DNA of 64,000 nt from Piliocolobus tephrosceles (GCF_002776525.5 NC_045435.1:124909038-124973037); one strand, 5' to 3'; counted from the stretch's first letter, positions 44,466 through 58,018 are shown. A program made the numbers and translations. The notes: generated by a model not told the origin, from the letters alone.

Positions 44466-46136
44466 TTTTTACTCCCAAAACTTGTCCTAAGGACATCTGT
44501 GGACTTCACTGTAAAAATTCAGTTTTAAAAAGAACTCTACTGTCTGTTCAGCAAGAACACCCCACTCGGTATCTGATCACCTTGAATATCTGATCAGTTT
44601 TCTTATCCTCTACAATCTCTCAGGTGATGCCTATGTACACTGGCCTATCTTCAGCAAGAATCTTGTCCAAGATTCATTTAGCCAGAATATCCTCTATTTC
44701 TGATGTTTCCTCTTAGTAATTTTCCATCCACTGATCCCCACCCTGCTCTTGGCTATGAATTCTCACTTGCCCATGCTGTGTTTGGAGTTAAGCACACTTT
44801 CTCTCACCCATTGCAAAATCCCATTAGAGTGGTTCCTACATCTGTTGAGATGGTCCTGACTAAATTTTGCCTTACCATGCTTTAGCAAGTGCCATTGAAT
44901 AAATTTTAACTTAAATTAGAAAATCTGAGAATAACTAATGACTTTTAGTATTTATTCTCAAATAAAAGCTTCTATAATATTTTTATAATGGCTGAATTAT
45001 CAGATATACATGATTGAGTTTCTGATACATATGTATGACAAACATGTACTATGTAGCATCTGAAAGAGTAACATAATTTATAAATATATCTCACATATTA
45101 GATGTGAGAAAGGCAAATATACATATATATATATGCATATATTTGCGTGTGAAATTATGAAACAGTCCACAAGATCACCCTCATTTCTGAAACCAGCTAC
45201 AGATTCGGGGATTTTTAACACCATTTTGAAGTTCAATAATTAACTGGAAGAATTCACAGAACTCACTGAAAACTGTCATACTCATGATTATGTTTTATTC
45301 TGGTGCAAAGACACAGATTAAAGTCATCTAAAGGAAGAGTCATATGGGCAGAGTTCAGAAGGTTCCAAACATAGATTTTCCAGTGGTACTTTCCCATGGA
45401 AAATACACATGAAATTAACTTTATCAAGCAATTGTATGTCATGATATATGTGTAGCTGTAGCAACCATGAAAGCACACTCAAAACATGATGCCCAGAGTC
45501 TTTATTGGGCTCTGTCACTACATGGCCAACCTTACTCTCCAGGCCCTCCAGTGGTCCAGCTTATACTGCCTGACCCAAAGTCTCTACCATATATCATATT
45601 GTTAGATTACCTGGCATGCCCCAAGGCCCCAAGCAAACAAATACTTTATTAAGCAGGACATTCAAATGCATTAGTGATTTCTCCCAGGAGCTGAGGGCAA
45701 AGGCCAGACTTCTCTTTGTAAATGGTTACATTCTTTACTGCACAGTATTTATGTGTTTCCTAGACCTGGAAAAGGTCTAGGCCACATAGTATGCAAAGTC
45801 AACCTTTGATTTGTAAATAAATTTAAGACCAAATGAAACAGAAGATACAAATAATCTACTTTCATTATCAAAATGATGACTTTTCTGTGGAATTAAGAGC
45901 ATGAATATAATTCAACTATTAGGACTTAAAACTTAGACAATCTTCATAAATGTAAGTTTTAGGAGGTTATTTCAGAAAATACTTATCCAGAATATAAGCT
46001 CATAAATCACTAACTAATCTTAAAATTTACTCTGGAAAATTATTAAAAAACATTGTATTCAGGCAGTTTATTCTTCTGGGCAATAATTATCGTATTGGGC
46101 AATAAACTGTACACTAAAAAAAGAAAAAGAAAAAAT
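44466..46136. other. Intergenic DNA with two possible old LTR fragments
   Basis: Near 44480-44910 the text ends CTTACCATGCTTTAGCAAGT then GAATAAATTTTAAC, like the 3' part of an old LTR in plus sense. Near 45230-45760 the block GAATTCACAGAACTCACTGA with TTATGTTTTATTCTGG resembles the antisense of another old LTR. Neither can be named or bounded. An AT-dinucleotide tract is near 45119-45141. Confidence 0.4.
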
Positions 46137-46514
46137 TGTATTAGTCGGTTCTCATGCTGCTAAAAAGGACTGCCTGAAACTGGGTAATTTATAAAGGAAA
46201 GAGGCTTAATTGACTCACAGTTCCGCGTGGGTAGGAAGGCCTCAGGAAAACAATCATGGAGGAAGGGGAAGCAAACACATTCTTCCTCTTCACATGGCAG
46301 CAGCAAAGAGAAATGCCGAGAAAAAGGGGGAAAAGCCATTTATAATACTATCAGATCTCATGAGAACTCATTCACTATCATAAGAACAGGAATGTGGGGA
46401 AAACTGCCTCCGTGATTAAAGTTCCTCCCACCAAGTCCCTCCCACTACATGTAGGGATTATGGGAGCTACAATTCAAGATCAGATTTGGGTGCGGACACA
46501 GCTGAAACATATCA
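46137..46514 (-). mobile_element. MaLR solo LTR (MST/MLT1 class)
   Basis: Plus text TGTATTAGTCGGTTCTCATG through AAACTGGGTAATTTATAAAG, TCAGATCTCATGAGAACTCA and GGAGCTACAATTCAAGATCA to GAAACATATCA is the complement of a MaLR LTR. The length of 378 bp suits MST/THE1. No matching partner or clear target duplication is adjacent. Confidence 0.88.
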
Positions 46515-46943
46515 ATCATACACTTGTCAAAAAGTAGATTGCTCACTAGACCATTTTCTTATTGTGTTCACCAATAATGAACTTATAAAAAATTATTATT
46601 TTGAAATACACTTTGAAATGAAAAACAGCAAAATCTCAAACTTCCATTGGTCTGCATTTTGATGTAAATGAGAATGCTTCAAAACAAACTCAGATTACAA
46701 TGTTTTTCAAAAATTCTGTAAACAAGACACATTTTTAAAAATGTGCGAGACTTAAATCTATCTCTCTTTTGGATTCCCAAACAATAAATTGGATCTAATG
46801 GCTTTTATACTTCCATCACTCTCTGCTTTTACTCTTCCATCTGACTAATCCTGCTGCTGACCACCCAGAAATTCTCAATTCCCAATGCTTAATGACCTAC
46901 TAAAGGTAAACCATAATTAAAATAAAAGAAGCTCTTTACAACC

Positions 46944-47241
46944 TTTTTTTTTTTTTTTTTAGACGGAGTCTTGCTCTGTCTCCAGGCTGGACAGCAGTGG
47001 CACAATCTCAGCTCACTGCAACCTCCGCCTCCCGGGTTCAAGTGATTGTCCTGCTTCAGCCTCCTGAGTAGATTAGATTACAGGTGTGTGCCACCGTGCC
47101 TGGCTACTTTTTTTTGTATTTTTAGTAGAGACGGTTTCACCGTGTTAGCCAAGATGGTCTTGAACTCCTGACCTCAGGTGATCTGCTTGCCTCGGCCTCC
47201 CAAAGTGCTGCATTTACAGGTGTGAGCCACCGTACCCAGCC
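46944..47241 (-). mobile_element. AluS-like, full length
   Basis: Antisense dimer from an 18-base T run, AGACGGAGTCTTGCTCTGTC, to GTGAGCCACCGTACCCAGCC, with several substitutions and small deletions. Confidence 0.93.
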
Positions 47242-48836
47242 AGGCACAGGCTATTCGAGTCCAAAACCCAGAAAGATGGATGGAAGTTTACAGAAGAATT
47301 TATAACAGTTCTAGAAACACAATCAAAGAACTTCACATGCAAACAATGGATGGCAAATCCTGAGTAGAAAAATCCTAAGATTGAATCAAGAAATTCCTCA
47401 TTGCATAAGAACTTAAACTGGTTTCCAAAAGCTAGATGATGTCTTTGGAGCCTCTCTCCGAATTCTTTATTGTGAAAATAGATTATATTTTAATATAGTT
47501 CTGCCAACAAAATGATAGTTCCTTAGCAGACTGCAGGAACAGATTATTTAGTACTTTTATGTAACAATCAGGTGTAAATTCTGAAATAGATGTGCCTAAT
47601 GTTTCTCTTCATAGTGTGTGACCAACCTTAAGCCAGAAATAGAAAATTTTAAATGCAGCCATACCTGGAATGGGAAATAATCCTCCTGCCAAATCTCGAA
47701 TGATTTTCTGAGTAATTTGAGAACCTTAGAATGAAAAGAGAATAAGACCCAGGAAAAAATGATATTGATGTCCTGATAAACAAAACAGGTACCTGCTTCC
47801 ATCTACACATTACATACCAAGGAAGAAAGCATTTTGGTAAAGATACCTGTAGAACTGTAAGCAGAAAACAACTTTGGATAAACAATTGTTTATGTACTGT
47901 GTTCAATAAGGAGTTGAAGGATAAATAAAATTAGGCAGTGGATTAATGAAAGTGTGAGAAACAAGTGCCCCATTTCCTATTTCATCCTTAAATACTCACA
48001 AAAAATTGCCTAAATATTAAATGAAAACGCTACACACTTTTCATAGATGTATGCAAGGAATATCTACCTTAAATTCCTGACACTCTTACATAAATTGTGC
48101 CTCAGAGTCTATTTCAAATAACCTACTTATATTCTCTGTCTCCTGGCCTATATCCTTTACAATTAATGTCTCTTTACAACAAAAAGTAAACATCCACTTA
48201 TTTTTTATAGGAAGCAGAAGAATATACCAGGACAGTTACATCTCATGAGTTCACTGAAGTGCTTTTCTAGTTTTTATAAGCTGTTAGCCAGAACTTTGAA
48301 GACTCTTCAATTTCCCTTAAATTCTATTCTTATCCAAATATGCAAATGGCCTATTGGTATGTTCTTACATGAGGTGAGTATCTAAAACTGATTACAGCAA
48401 TCTGTCTGCTGTTTTAGCTCAGGAAGAATATTAAAATTCTAAATTTATGTCTTAATATTATAAAAATAAATAAATTCTCCAGGGCATGATTTATACCTAG
48501 GAAGCAAAAATTCTTATACCATTTTCATCCTCACACATTTCCATCCAACTTTCCTTTTACTACCAAAAGAAGAGTAAATTCACAAGTGCTCTCATATCTC
48601 TCTGTAAAACTGTTCCTATTCCAGGTACATTTATTAAAATTCTATTCACTAGAAACTTGATTTAGTCTTGCATCTTGAGATGCCATACTTTATGACAGGA
48701 ACATGAAAATAATAGGCAGGACACAATAAAACAGATATCAGCTAATCCTAGAATATTTCTCCTCAGCAGACAAACTCTGTTCAGATTGCATAATTCCTGT
48801 CATTCACTGCAGCTTGCCAAGTATCGAGAAATGAGA
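47242..48836. other. Intergenic DNA, nothing recognised
   Basis: AT-rich and unrecognised. Overlapping minus frames of 68 and 85 codons near 47.6-47.9 kb have no domain. Confidence 0.45.
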
Positions 48837-49112
48837 GAGGACAGGTTCAGTGGCTCATACCTGTAACGGAGGCGGAGGTGAAGGAATCACTTGAGCCCAG
48901 GAGTTCAAGACCAGGCTGGAAAACATAGCAAGACCCAATCTCTACAACAAATTAAATAATTAGCTAGGCATGGTGGTGCATGCCTGTAGTTCCAGCCACT
49001 TGGGAAGCTGAAGTGAAAGGATTATTTGAGCTTGGGAGGTGGCTGCTGTGAGCCATTGTAGGACAACGGCACCCCAACCTGGATAACAGAGCAAGACCCT
49101 GTCTTGGTAAAT
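48837..49112 (+). mobile_element. Old Alu (AluJ-like) with internal deletion
   Basis: AGGTTCAGTGGCTCATACCTGT is followed after a deletion of about 30-40 bases by GGAGGTGAAGGAATCACTTG. The copy then runs through the linker and right arm (TAGCTAGGCATGGTGGTGCA) to AGAGCAAGACCCTGTCTTGG. Divergence is high; it lacks a proper A tail. Confidence 0.85.
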
Positions 49113-49177
49113 ATTAACTGATAGATTGAAACAAAAAATTTAAAGGTATTTCCTGACAGGAGCAATGCTTTTTAACT

Positions 49178-49208
49178 ATTATTATTATTACTATTATTAT
49201 TATTATTA
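49178..49208. repeat. (ATT)n microsatellite
   Basis: About ten ATT units with one ACT interruption. Confidence 0.9.
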
Positions 49209-51599
49209 ACATAGTCCATAATTTGGAATATTGTGGAAATAACAAGATTTATTGATTTCAGCTGAATCTCCATTAAGAATGACCAACATGTTAAAGATAT
49301 TCAAGTGCTGCATTGCCTGTATCTATAAAAGTAATGGCTCATACAGAAAAGAATAATAGAGAAGAAATACCCTTGCTGATCATTACAGCAGGCAGGCAGC
49401 ATCCACTGACCTTGTCCTGTAATACTCCAAAATGTTTTTTGGAGAGTTTCAAAGAACCCATTATGAAATGTCAACAATTTATCTAGAATCTGGAAGGAGA
49501 TATTTGGGAAAATAAAATTGTAATTTTTAAACACTACCAGCCTTTTTAGCACAACATTTGATAACACCACATGGCAAAAAATAGAGTCTTGAAAAAAAAA
49601 AAAAAAAAAGAATCCACTTATTCTCAATCAACATCACTGGGCAAACTTTACCAGTATTACTGAGGCTATCTCTGGTGAATGTCTCATATATCACCAACAT
49701 AATATTGTTAAACTACCAAGGTATAATATGGAAAGAACCCAAGCTTCAAGATTCTTTTGAAAACCTCTAGATAGATTTCATACAACTATGCCTGGGATAA
49801 AATTTTAATAAATTATTTTCATATTCTAAAGATGAATTGAAAATTTATCTTGATAGACAGGTATGGTCATGGTGGAAGCAAAAGTGTTGTTATATTTTGA
49901 GTTTTCATCCTAAGGAATTCCAACCTCTTTGCTAATGACAAGGGCAACCACTTTGTTGAGACAGCAAGAAAGAGCTTTGGGAGGCCTTGCCACTGACAAA
50001 GACATTGTATTATTTTTTCACCTCAATATTCAGGAAGCTTCCATAAAAGCAACAGAAATTTTAAATTTGTACTGTCAAACAGTCTGACACAACTGTGATA
50101 CCTATGGACCTTATGATCTCCAACAACCATTGCTTCTCACATAAAACTAATCAAGAGCCATTCTATGACATTCAGTATTTTTCCCCTAATTCTGAACTCC
50201 ACATTAATTCCTAGGTCCCCTAGGAAATACACTGAGCCATAAGGCATTGAAATACAACCTGTCCTTCCTCAGGATACTTCCAGGTAGTCTCCACATGCTT
50301 GAAAACCTGGCGACTTCATCTTCTGGAAAAGACTGAAATGCTCAGCAAAACACAAGTTTTTAGATATGCTTCCATTTCTCTTTAAATATTTGGTAGTCTC
50401 TATACTGTTGTCAGAAAGATTCAAATACTCATTCTGAGACAAAACATGGAAAGATGGCCTTCATGACTTTTCTAAAGTCACTATCATTATAAATGTGAAG
50501 AAGGAAGGCTTAATGTACTTCTTGAGGAGAAAAAGAAATCCTCTGCTCTCTTATGATCTTCAGCTGGGTGTAAAAATTAAACTGATGTAAGACCAATTAA
50601 TAGGAGAAATGCTCTTGTTTTATTAAATGTTTATACATACATGGAACCTTGAATACTCAAAGAAGTAACTACAACAGAAAGCTTAAATGTATGATCAAAC
50701 ACAAGACAAAGGTGCTTGGGGCAATAAATTTTGGAGAAGTGACTAGGAGACACATAATGGGGGTGGGGGTAAAATTAGTTGAAGACAAGAGTTATTTTGG
50801 TAAGTTTTGTACAGATTCATTTCAGTGTTGATACCCAGTCTCTGATGATAAGGATGTTCTCATTCTGGTAGGAGGAGAATACCTTTTACATGGACATTTT
50901 ATGGCCTGTTCTAGGTAGAAAAGAATAGATTAGAGGGCCTTCCCTGCATCTGATGCTTCCCAAATGCCTTCAGCTCAAAATGACTAACATGCCAAAGTAG
51001 CGCATTTGAAATAGCATGCTCTTGTCTCCTTCATACATTGTGATGTCATCCACACAGAAGCAAAAAATTGGAGTGGGTACTACTGATGGCAAACACGGTT
51101 GGCTTCATATGGCTGTGCCATGAGGAAATTTTAACAGGAGATACTGAGTCAGAGGACATGATATGTCCTTTCTTTTTCCCTCTTCTTTAGCTGGGGATAG
51201 AGTTAGGGTGTAGGGACATAGGTGGAAACTACTTTCTTTATAATGCAAAACAGAAACAAAGTTGCTAGATAATTCAATTGCAACATTTTGGCAAGAAAAT
51301 TATTCAAGTGTAGCTTCTAATTTTTAATACTACATTTGTGGAACTGAGTTACATTTGGTTTCCCTGAAAAATAACATATTATCCTGGTCTAGTGAATACA
51401 TGTTACCTTGGAGTATTGCCTCAGGTTTATCTCATAGGGTTAGTTAGAACTCACAACCTTTGTGGGGATCCTCACAGATACAAACCATTAAGGCATGAAA
51501 GTGGAGAAATGTAGATGACTAGTTATGGAAAAAGATGATATTCTAGATCAATAAGAACTTAACAAATGAGTGCTAAATCATTCCACCTTTTCACAAATA
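49209..51599. other. Intergenic DNA, possible degraded ERV interior
   Basis: No gene is supported. The plus-strand env-like remnant at 51.6 kb raises the possibility that part of this stretch is decayed retroviral pol/env, but no catalytic motif could be identified in any frame. A run of A's is at 49591-49608. Confidence 0.4.
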
Positions 51600-51903
51600 A
51601 AGGATTTTAAACTGCCATTTTCTGTTCCAGTGCTGCCTCAATTCGAGTGATGAAAGAAGTTCAGAAAGTTAGGAGGATTATTCATGCCATGAAAAAGAAT
51701 TACCCAGTCACAGGTAATTCCAACAAGACAATTACTGACATACCTAGTAGAACACTAGCCAAAAATGGGCAAGTAGCTGAATATAATAGAACCATCATCT
51801 ATCTTTGTTTAGTCTTACAGGCGAGTTATTGTGCTATCTTTGGTGAAGGATTTTGTACTTACATTCCTAGAGGCATTTCTAAAACCTTTAAAGTTGTCAA
51901 ATA
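51600..51903 (+). pseudogene. Possible retroviral env transmembrane-subunit remnant
   Basis: The open frame (Met at 51647, stop at 51902-51904) encodes 85 residues. The end resembles the ectodomain of a class I retroviral TM protein: an Asn-Arg pair, a hydrophobic stretch in the position of the immunosuppressive-type helix, then Cys62 (51830-51832), six residues, Phe69 and Cys70, followed by Thr-Tyr-Ile-Pro. In intact gamma-type TM proteins this is CX6CC; here the first Cys of the pair is Phe. A Lys/Arg/Ile-rich helical segment precedes it. No fusion peptide, membrane anchor or surface subunit is seen. No LTR is linked. A chance resemblance cannot be excluded. Confidence 0.5.
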
Positions 51904-51904
51904 A

Positions 51905-54900
51905 ATTTTAGATAGAAATATTAACATTAGAAAAATAGATGACTTCTCAAACAGAATGACACCAAGGCAAGAAATTTATTCTAGGTTGCCTTAGACCTAG
52001 CTCATTGGTGAGGTTTTTGAAACAAAGGTGACTGGCTCAGAAGTGTCCTTCAGTTTTTAATAACTATGCTCTTGTTAATTTGTATGATCATTGTCATGTA
52101 CATTGGTGTGATCTTCAGAATCCTAAATATTTTAATATAGCTGTTGTTTTGCCAACTAGCCCAATAAATAATTATGTAATAACAATAAATAATCTGATCC
52201 TCATATAGATTAAAATGACTATCACTTAAAATTTGATATGCAATCACAACACACCAAACCACAGTGCAAATCTGGATTGATCATGCTTCTGGACAATAAT
52301 GATATGTACTCCAGCTCTAGGTGTATTTTGGTTTTCATAAACAATGTATATGTCTTTTCCTTGCCTATGTTTCATTTTCCTCCTGATGTACGTTCAAATT
52401 AAGAGTACATTTACTAAAAAGCTACTGTAGCTCTACAATATGGTTTGTAATCAACTTTTTGCTTTGATTAGTCTTTAAAGGTATTCATCATGCTAGTAAT
52501 CTTTTCAAAGAATCGTATTTAGCTTTTTTTCTCTACTGTATTTTTTATTGTGCTCATCTTTATTTTTTTCATATGCCTTTCTTTAGTTTCATTTTTTTTC
52601 CATATTTTCTCACAAAATATGGAAAAATATGTTATGTGTTTTTAATATTAAAATTTTTGTGTTCAGGCTTTTGTATTTTAACATAATTTATCAGAAAATG
52701 TATATAATTTACCTTTACCTTATATGAATATTTAGTTTTACAGTAATATTAGGTTATGATTTTTCTTTTAACATGTAACATGTGTTTCCTTTGACTTTTA
52801 ACACACATGGTTTCTGTTGAAAAGTAAACCATTTTATTATTGTTTTTGTGAAAGTTTCATGTCATTTTATCCTTACTACTATAAGGATTTTACATTAATT
52901 TTTCATCTTAGGAAGTTTGACTATGGTATATCTATGTGTGGTTTTTCTTTGTATTTTTCTTTTATGGAGACTCCCAAGCTAGATTCTGTGGGTTAAAGTT
53001 TTTCTTCAGTTCTGGAAAATCATTAGTCATTACTTTTTTGAATATTTATTTTGACTCAATATCATTTTCATTCTAGCATTCTATTTAGACTTAGAGCTTT
53101 TGCCGGTATTCCACAGCTCTCATATGCTTATTTCTTCATTTTCTTTCTGTTCATCTCTTTCAGTTTTTTTTTTTTTTTTCTGTCCACCTAAGTTTCATCA
53201 GAATGTTCTTCAAAATTTTTTATTCTGTAGTTTTTCAGACTAACAGTCCTATATTCTGCCATTAAACATATCTAATAATGTCTTGATCTCAGATATTTTT
53301 CAAATTCTAGAATAATTAGTTTCTAATTATTTGTTTAAACTCTAATTCTGCATATCTTTAGTTTATATTCCTTTCATATCTTTGAATACAGTTATAACCA
53401 TTAAAGTATATGGTTAATAACAACTATATTGAAATAACCTGGGGTTTATTTTTATTTTTTCCTGATTTGAAGATTTCTTCTATATTTTCATATGTTTCAT
53501 TTTTTGTTTCATTGTTTCTTTTAATTTTTATGGTAACCTTACAAATAAAGGTTGTGAAGACACATGAAAGATTTAATGCATAAACTTCTGAATAAGATGG
53601 ATTCTGCCTAAATCTTATGAAAATAAACCTGCTATATCCCTCTTTAAAAATTCAGAAGATGCACATACTTTTAAAAAGAAAATAAATAATCCAAACTGGG
53701 ATGCCTACACTTCAATTGCTAAGAACTTTTGAACTCTAAAGTTATACATTTTATTTTATTTAGATTTCTATTTATATATTTTAACATTCAGGACAGTAGA
53801 ACAAATGAATAATTTCATATACAGTTTGCCCAGTTTCAGCAATTTTTAGTATGGCCATTTACTCCTTAATATTGTATGTGTATTTCCTAAAAACAAAGTA
53901 TTTTATTTAAGGAACAATGCTATAGTTATCATGTTTAGAGAATGTAACATTGGCATAACACTTAAGCCTGAAGTATATATTAAAATTTCATAAAATTTTA
54001 CAACAAATTCCAATTTTAATTGCTTTACCCAAAAAGATTCAACCAAGACAAGGGTTTGCCACTGTTTGCAATGCCCATTTGGTCTCATTTAACCTGGAAG
54101 CTTTCCTCAGTCTTGTTGTATCTTCTTGGGCTTCAGTAATAACAGTTATTTCAATCTGAATTCAGTTGTTTTGTTTTTCTTCCTCATTACTTGGTTCAAG
54201 ATATGTATTTCTGGCTACAACAAGATAAAACTGATTATTCCTTCACAGAGTAGTATCTCATGAGACCTGTTTTTCCATTATTGTTTATTTTAATTTCAAC
54301 CATTTGAATGAAATATTGCCGGCTTTCGCTACTTTATATTTATTCTACTAATTTTTGAATTTATTAAGTAACTTGTGCAGAAACAAATAAGACTCTGTAT
54401 GTATTCCGTTTAAAATGTTCTGAAACTCTAATGTACACTAAAGTAATATTAGATAAAATTGTTTCCAGTATATTCCACAGACATTTTCTAATCAGTGGTC
54501 AGAACACTAAAGTCATGCTCTTAGCATAACTTAAAAGTGAATGTAAGTAATTAACTACAAAAGAAAAGTGGCTCAATTATTTTAAAGATAAAGTGGTAAA
54601 TTTTGACTTACTGGTTTATTTAATACATTACAGATAGTTGGTTGCAAGTCCCACATTTTGGACCATAAAAATATGTTTGAGAATTTAATGCAATTTCAGA
54701 GTATTAACCAGACTTTTTAATTTGTCACGTTTCATTTATATTTTAGCAATAGTAAAGTCACTCTGCATGCTTGGTAAGAACAGCAACAACAAAAATGCTT
54801 TAGTATCTCATTATCTGTGAAGTAATTTGTTTCAAGGAGCCATATTCTTTTAAATTTGCTGTATAATACGCAGTAATATTATTTCCAATTTAGAGCAATT

Positions 54901-55161
54901 ATATTTTTTGCATGAATACATTTAAAGTGTCATAGATGGAAGACAAGTAAAGCATTTAGTTATTTATATGATTAGAAACACAGCTACTGAAAATTTGTGC
55001 TCAATTTAAATATGTGGGAAAAAAATAAACCTATACCCCTTTATAAAGCTCAGTTTTATAATTCGCTACTATTTAGTGAATGCAAAGTAACTTACAAATG
55101 TATTTACTCAGACATCATTGTGGTAGAAAGAATGTTTAGACTATGCTAAGAAATAAGAAGT
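51905..55161. other. AT-rich intergenic DNA with possible old L1 fragment
   Basis: About 52900-53560 resembles the complement of an L1M/HAL1 region (GAGACTCCCAAGCTAGATTC, TTCAGTTCTGGAAAATCATT, TTTGCCGGTATTCCACAGCT); confidence is low. The rest is very AT-rich and unrecognised, with a T run at 53165-53179. Confidence 0.45.
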
Positions 55162-55504
55162 GGCCAGGTGCAGTGGCTCACGCCTGTAATCACAGTGCTT
55201 TGGGAGGCTGAGGCAGGCGATTCATGAGGTCAGGAATTCTAGACTATCCTGGGAAACATTGTGAGACTCTGTCTCTATGAAAAATACAAAAATTAGCCAG
55301 GCATAGTAGTACATGCATGTATTCTCAGCTACTGGGGAGGCTGAGGCAAGAACCGGAACCCAACTCGGGGTCCAAGAATTGCTTGAACCCGGGAGGCGGA
55401 GGTTGCAGTGAGCCGACATGGTGCCACAGTATTCCAGCCTGGACAACAGAAAAAGACTCCGTCTCAAACAAAACAAAACAAAACAAAACAAAACAAAACA
55501 AAAC
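55162..55504 (+). mobile_element. AluS-like with internal 26-bp insertion and (AAAAC)n tail
   Basis: Begins GGCCAGGTGCAGTGGCTCAC and runs to AAAGACTCCGTCTC. The right arm is interrupted after GAGGCTGAGGCAAGAA by 26 extra bases (55353-55378) flanked by CAAGAA on both sides. The tail has become an (AAAAC)n microsatellite (about 55468-55504). Confidence 0.92.
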
Positions 55505-56049
55505 AGTAACAGTTTGTGATTAATATATCATTTAAGTGGTAAAGAGCATATATTTGAAAGTTTACTCCAGAAAACAAACTTCCTTCTTCTACCTTCTGTG
55601 TGTTTTTTTCATATCTGTTCCTTAGGGTACTAACTTGGCTTTCTGCAGTATCTTTTGTAGACTCTGATGCAATGTAATATTTAGAAGAATAATTAGTTTG
55701 CTTAAGTTGATTTCTTATTACTGCTGGTTTTAGTTTTCATTTCTCCCATTCAACCAAGACTTACAGAATCAGATAGTACATATACAAAATTATATTATAG
55801 AGATATTTTCTTGGAGAAAGAAAAGCATTCAAAATGTAGGGCAAATTATTTTAATTTTGGAATAGAAATATGAACTAAAAATACACATTTTTTTTTCAAA
55901 TCATGAGTGAGCAAAGTATACTAGAAGCCTTAGACTGGATTCCTCAAATATCAGAGCCTGAGTCAAAGCCTGAGCTACTATGTTATGTAAGTAGGTACTA
56001 TGAGGAAGTAGAAGTGAGGCTGATAAGGAAGGAGAATTCAAAGTGCCTA
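55505..56049. other. Intergenic DNA, nothing recognised
   Basis: AT-rich, no gene or repeat recognised. The 62-codon frame starting at 55903 runs into the Alu and has no domain. Confidence 0.45.
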
Positions 56050-56310
56050 TTTTTTTTTTTTTTGAGACAGGGTCTTGCTGTGTTGCCCTAGCCATGGTGC
56101 AGTGGTGGATCAAGGCTCACTGTAGCCTCCACATCCTGGGCTTAAGTAATCCTCCCACCTCAGCCTCCAAGGGGCTACCACTATGTGCTACCACATCTGG
56201 CTGTACTGCCCAGACTAGTCTTGTACTCCTGAACTCAAGCAATCTTCCAAATCCTCCCACATTGGCTTCCCAACATGCTGGATTATATGAGTGAGCCACT
56301 GAGCCTGGCC
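56050..56310 (-). mobile_element. Old Alu (AluJ-like)
   Basis: Antisense copy from a T run and GAGACAGGGTCTTGCTGTGT to GTGAGCCACTGAGCCTGGCC. The middle is shortened and substitutions are frequent, including CACATCCTGGGCTTAAGTAA. Frames on both strands are Alu artefacts. Confidence 0.9.
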
Positions 56311-56561
56311 TAATCCATCAGGTGCAATTCATTGTTCTATTTTGTGGGATCATCTTTTGACAAATGATATTCATGTAAACTGTTTTAAAATTCAGCCCAT
56401 CTAGATAAAAATAGATAATTTATATATGGCTATTATCTCACATTGGTTAAACATTGGCCCCAAAGTTTATTAATTCTGCAACTTTTCTGGGAGGCCTTGT
56501 ATGGTAAGCCCTCATTAAGTAAGCTGGAGCCCACATCTTGCTGAATGATGATTGCGGTAGT

Positions 56562-56592
<31 letters not shown>

Positions 56593-57647
56593 CAGATAAA
56601 AATAAAAATAAAAATAAATGGGGGCAAGATCTAGAATAGCTCATAAAAAATGTTTGATACAATAAGCAAAATTAATAAATAATAAACAACGTATTTCTGG
56701 GTGAATTTTAAGGGAAATAAAAAGCATCTCATATAAACCTGGGAAGATGCAATTAGTTTGCAAAATCAAGACAGTGATAAAATTTGAATGATATCTCACA
56801 GATTGTTAAGAATAAGGGCAACGTGAACATTTCTGACACTGGAGTAAGGAAAGGTTTTTATATAACAAATGCAAAAGCACTATATATTTTAAAAAGACAG
56901 ATAGAAGTGTCTACATTAAACTGAAAAATACTTCTAGGAAAAAAAAAAATTAAAAATGAAAGCAAACCCTAAACTTGTAAAAGACATATAAAACGTATTT
57001 TGATAAAAAAGATTAATATATAATGGATCATATTCTTTCTTTCTTGTATATTTTATTCAGTTTTCATTTCTTATTCTTTTTTGTTCTTATTAAATGGATA
57101 TTATCTCTACAATTATAATTTGGGGCATTTTCATAAGCCTTTTTTTTTAAAACCACCTGATATTAGATATATACTTATTTTTAAATAGGCACATATTTTT
57201 TCATACTGTTGTATCAATTTAATTTAATTCAGAAAAAGCACACGTTTTATTTAAAAATTTTTCTGTTTGTTTTTGTTTTCGCATTTTATATGACACTAGA
57301 CACACAGCACATATGTGTATGTATATGTGTGGGTCCCAGAGTAGGCAAATGAGAATAAACTTACTGGACTATATGGATCAAACTATCTACATTTTTGCAT
57401 AATTAAAAAATAATAAAACCAAAAGAAGAGTATGTAGGGACAAAAAAACCTAATTTATGGAAAATAATTAAGTGGAAAATTCAAAAGTGATAGGTCACAT
57501 TGTCTTTAAATATGTGACTTATGTCCACCAATTTTTCCCTCTTTCTTAGTAATAAATTTTTGTAATTGCTTAGCTGTTTATAAAGTGGTTTTCTACAAAT
57601 AGTATCAATTTTAACTTGATTCACCTGCTAACCAAATACTTAATGAT
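56311..57647. other. AT-rich intergenic DNA with poly-A and (AAAAT)n tract
   Basis: A run of about 28 A's at 56565-56592 is followed by AAAAT units to about 56620; it has no recognisable retrotransposed body upstream. The rest is unrecognised. Confidence 0.5.
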
Positions 57648-58018
57648 CGCATTAGTCTGTTTTCACACTGCTGATAAAGACATACCCAAGACTGGGCAAT
57701 TTACAAAAGAAAGAGGTTTAATGGACTTACAGTTCCACATAGCTGGAGAGGCCTCACAATCATGGAAGAAAGCAAAGAGGAGTAAGTCACATCTTATGTG
57801 GATGGTGGCAGGCAAAGAGAAAATGAGGAAGAAGAAAAAGCAGAAACCCCTGCTAAACTCATTAGATCTCATGAGACTTACTATCACTAGTATAGCATGG
57901 GAAAGATCTAGCCCCATTATTCCATTACCTCCCCCTGGGTCTCTTCCACAACATGTGAGAATTCTGGGAGATACAATTCAAGCTGAGATTTGGATGAGAA
58001 CACAACCAAACCATATCA
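57648..58018 (-). repeat. 3' LTR of the MaLR provirus
   Basis: Plus text ATTAGTCTGTTTTCACACTG to CAAACCATATCA. The left outer flank is ATGAT. It is visibly diverged from the 5' LTR. Confidence 0.9.

Noticed and set aside
50200..50400. Possible integrase-like text upstream of the env-like remnant
   Set aside because: A few residues resembled an integrase core strand, but no D,D-35-E residues or zinc-binding pattern could be placed.
56565..56620. Poly-A tract as the tail of a processed pseudogene
   Set aside because: No recognisable coding or SINE body upstream and no target duplication; treated as a simple repeat.
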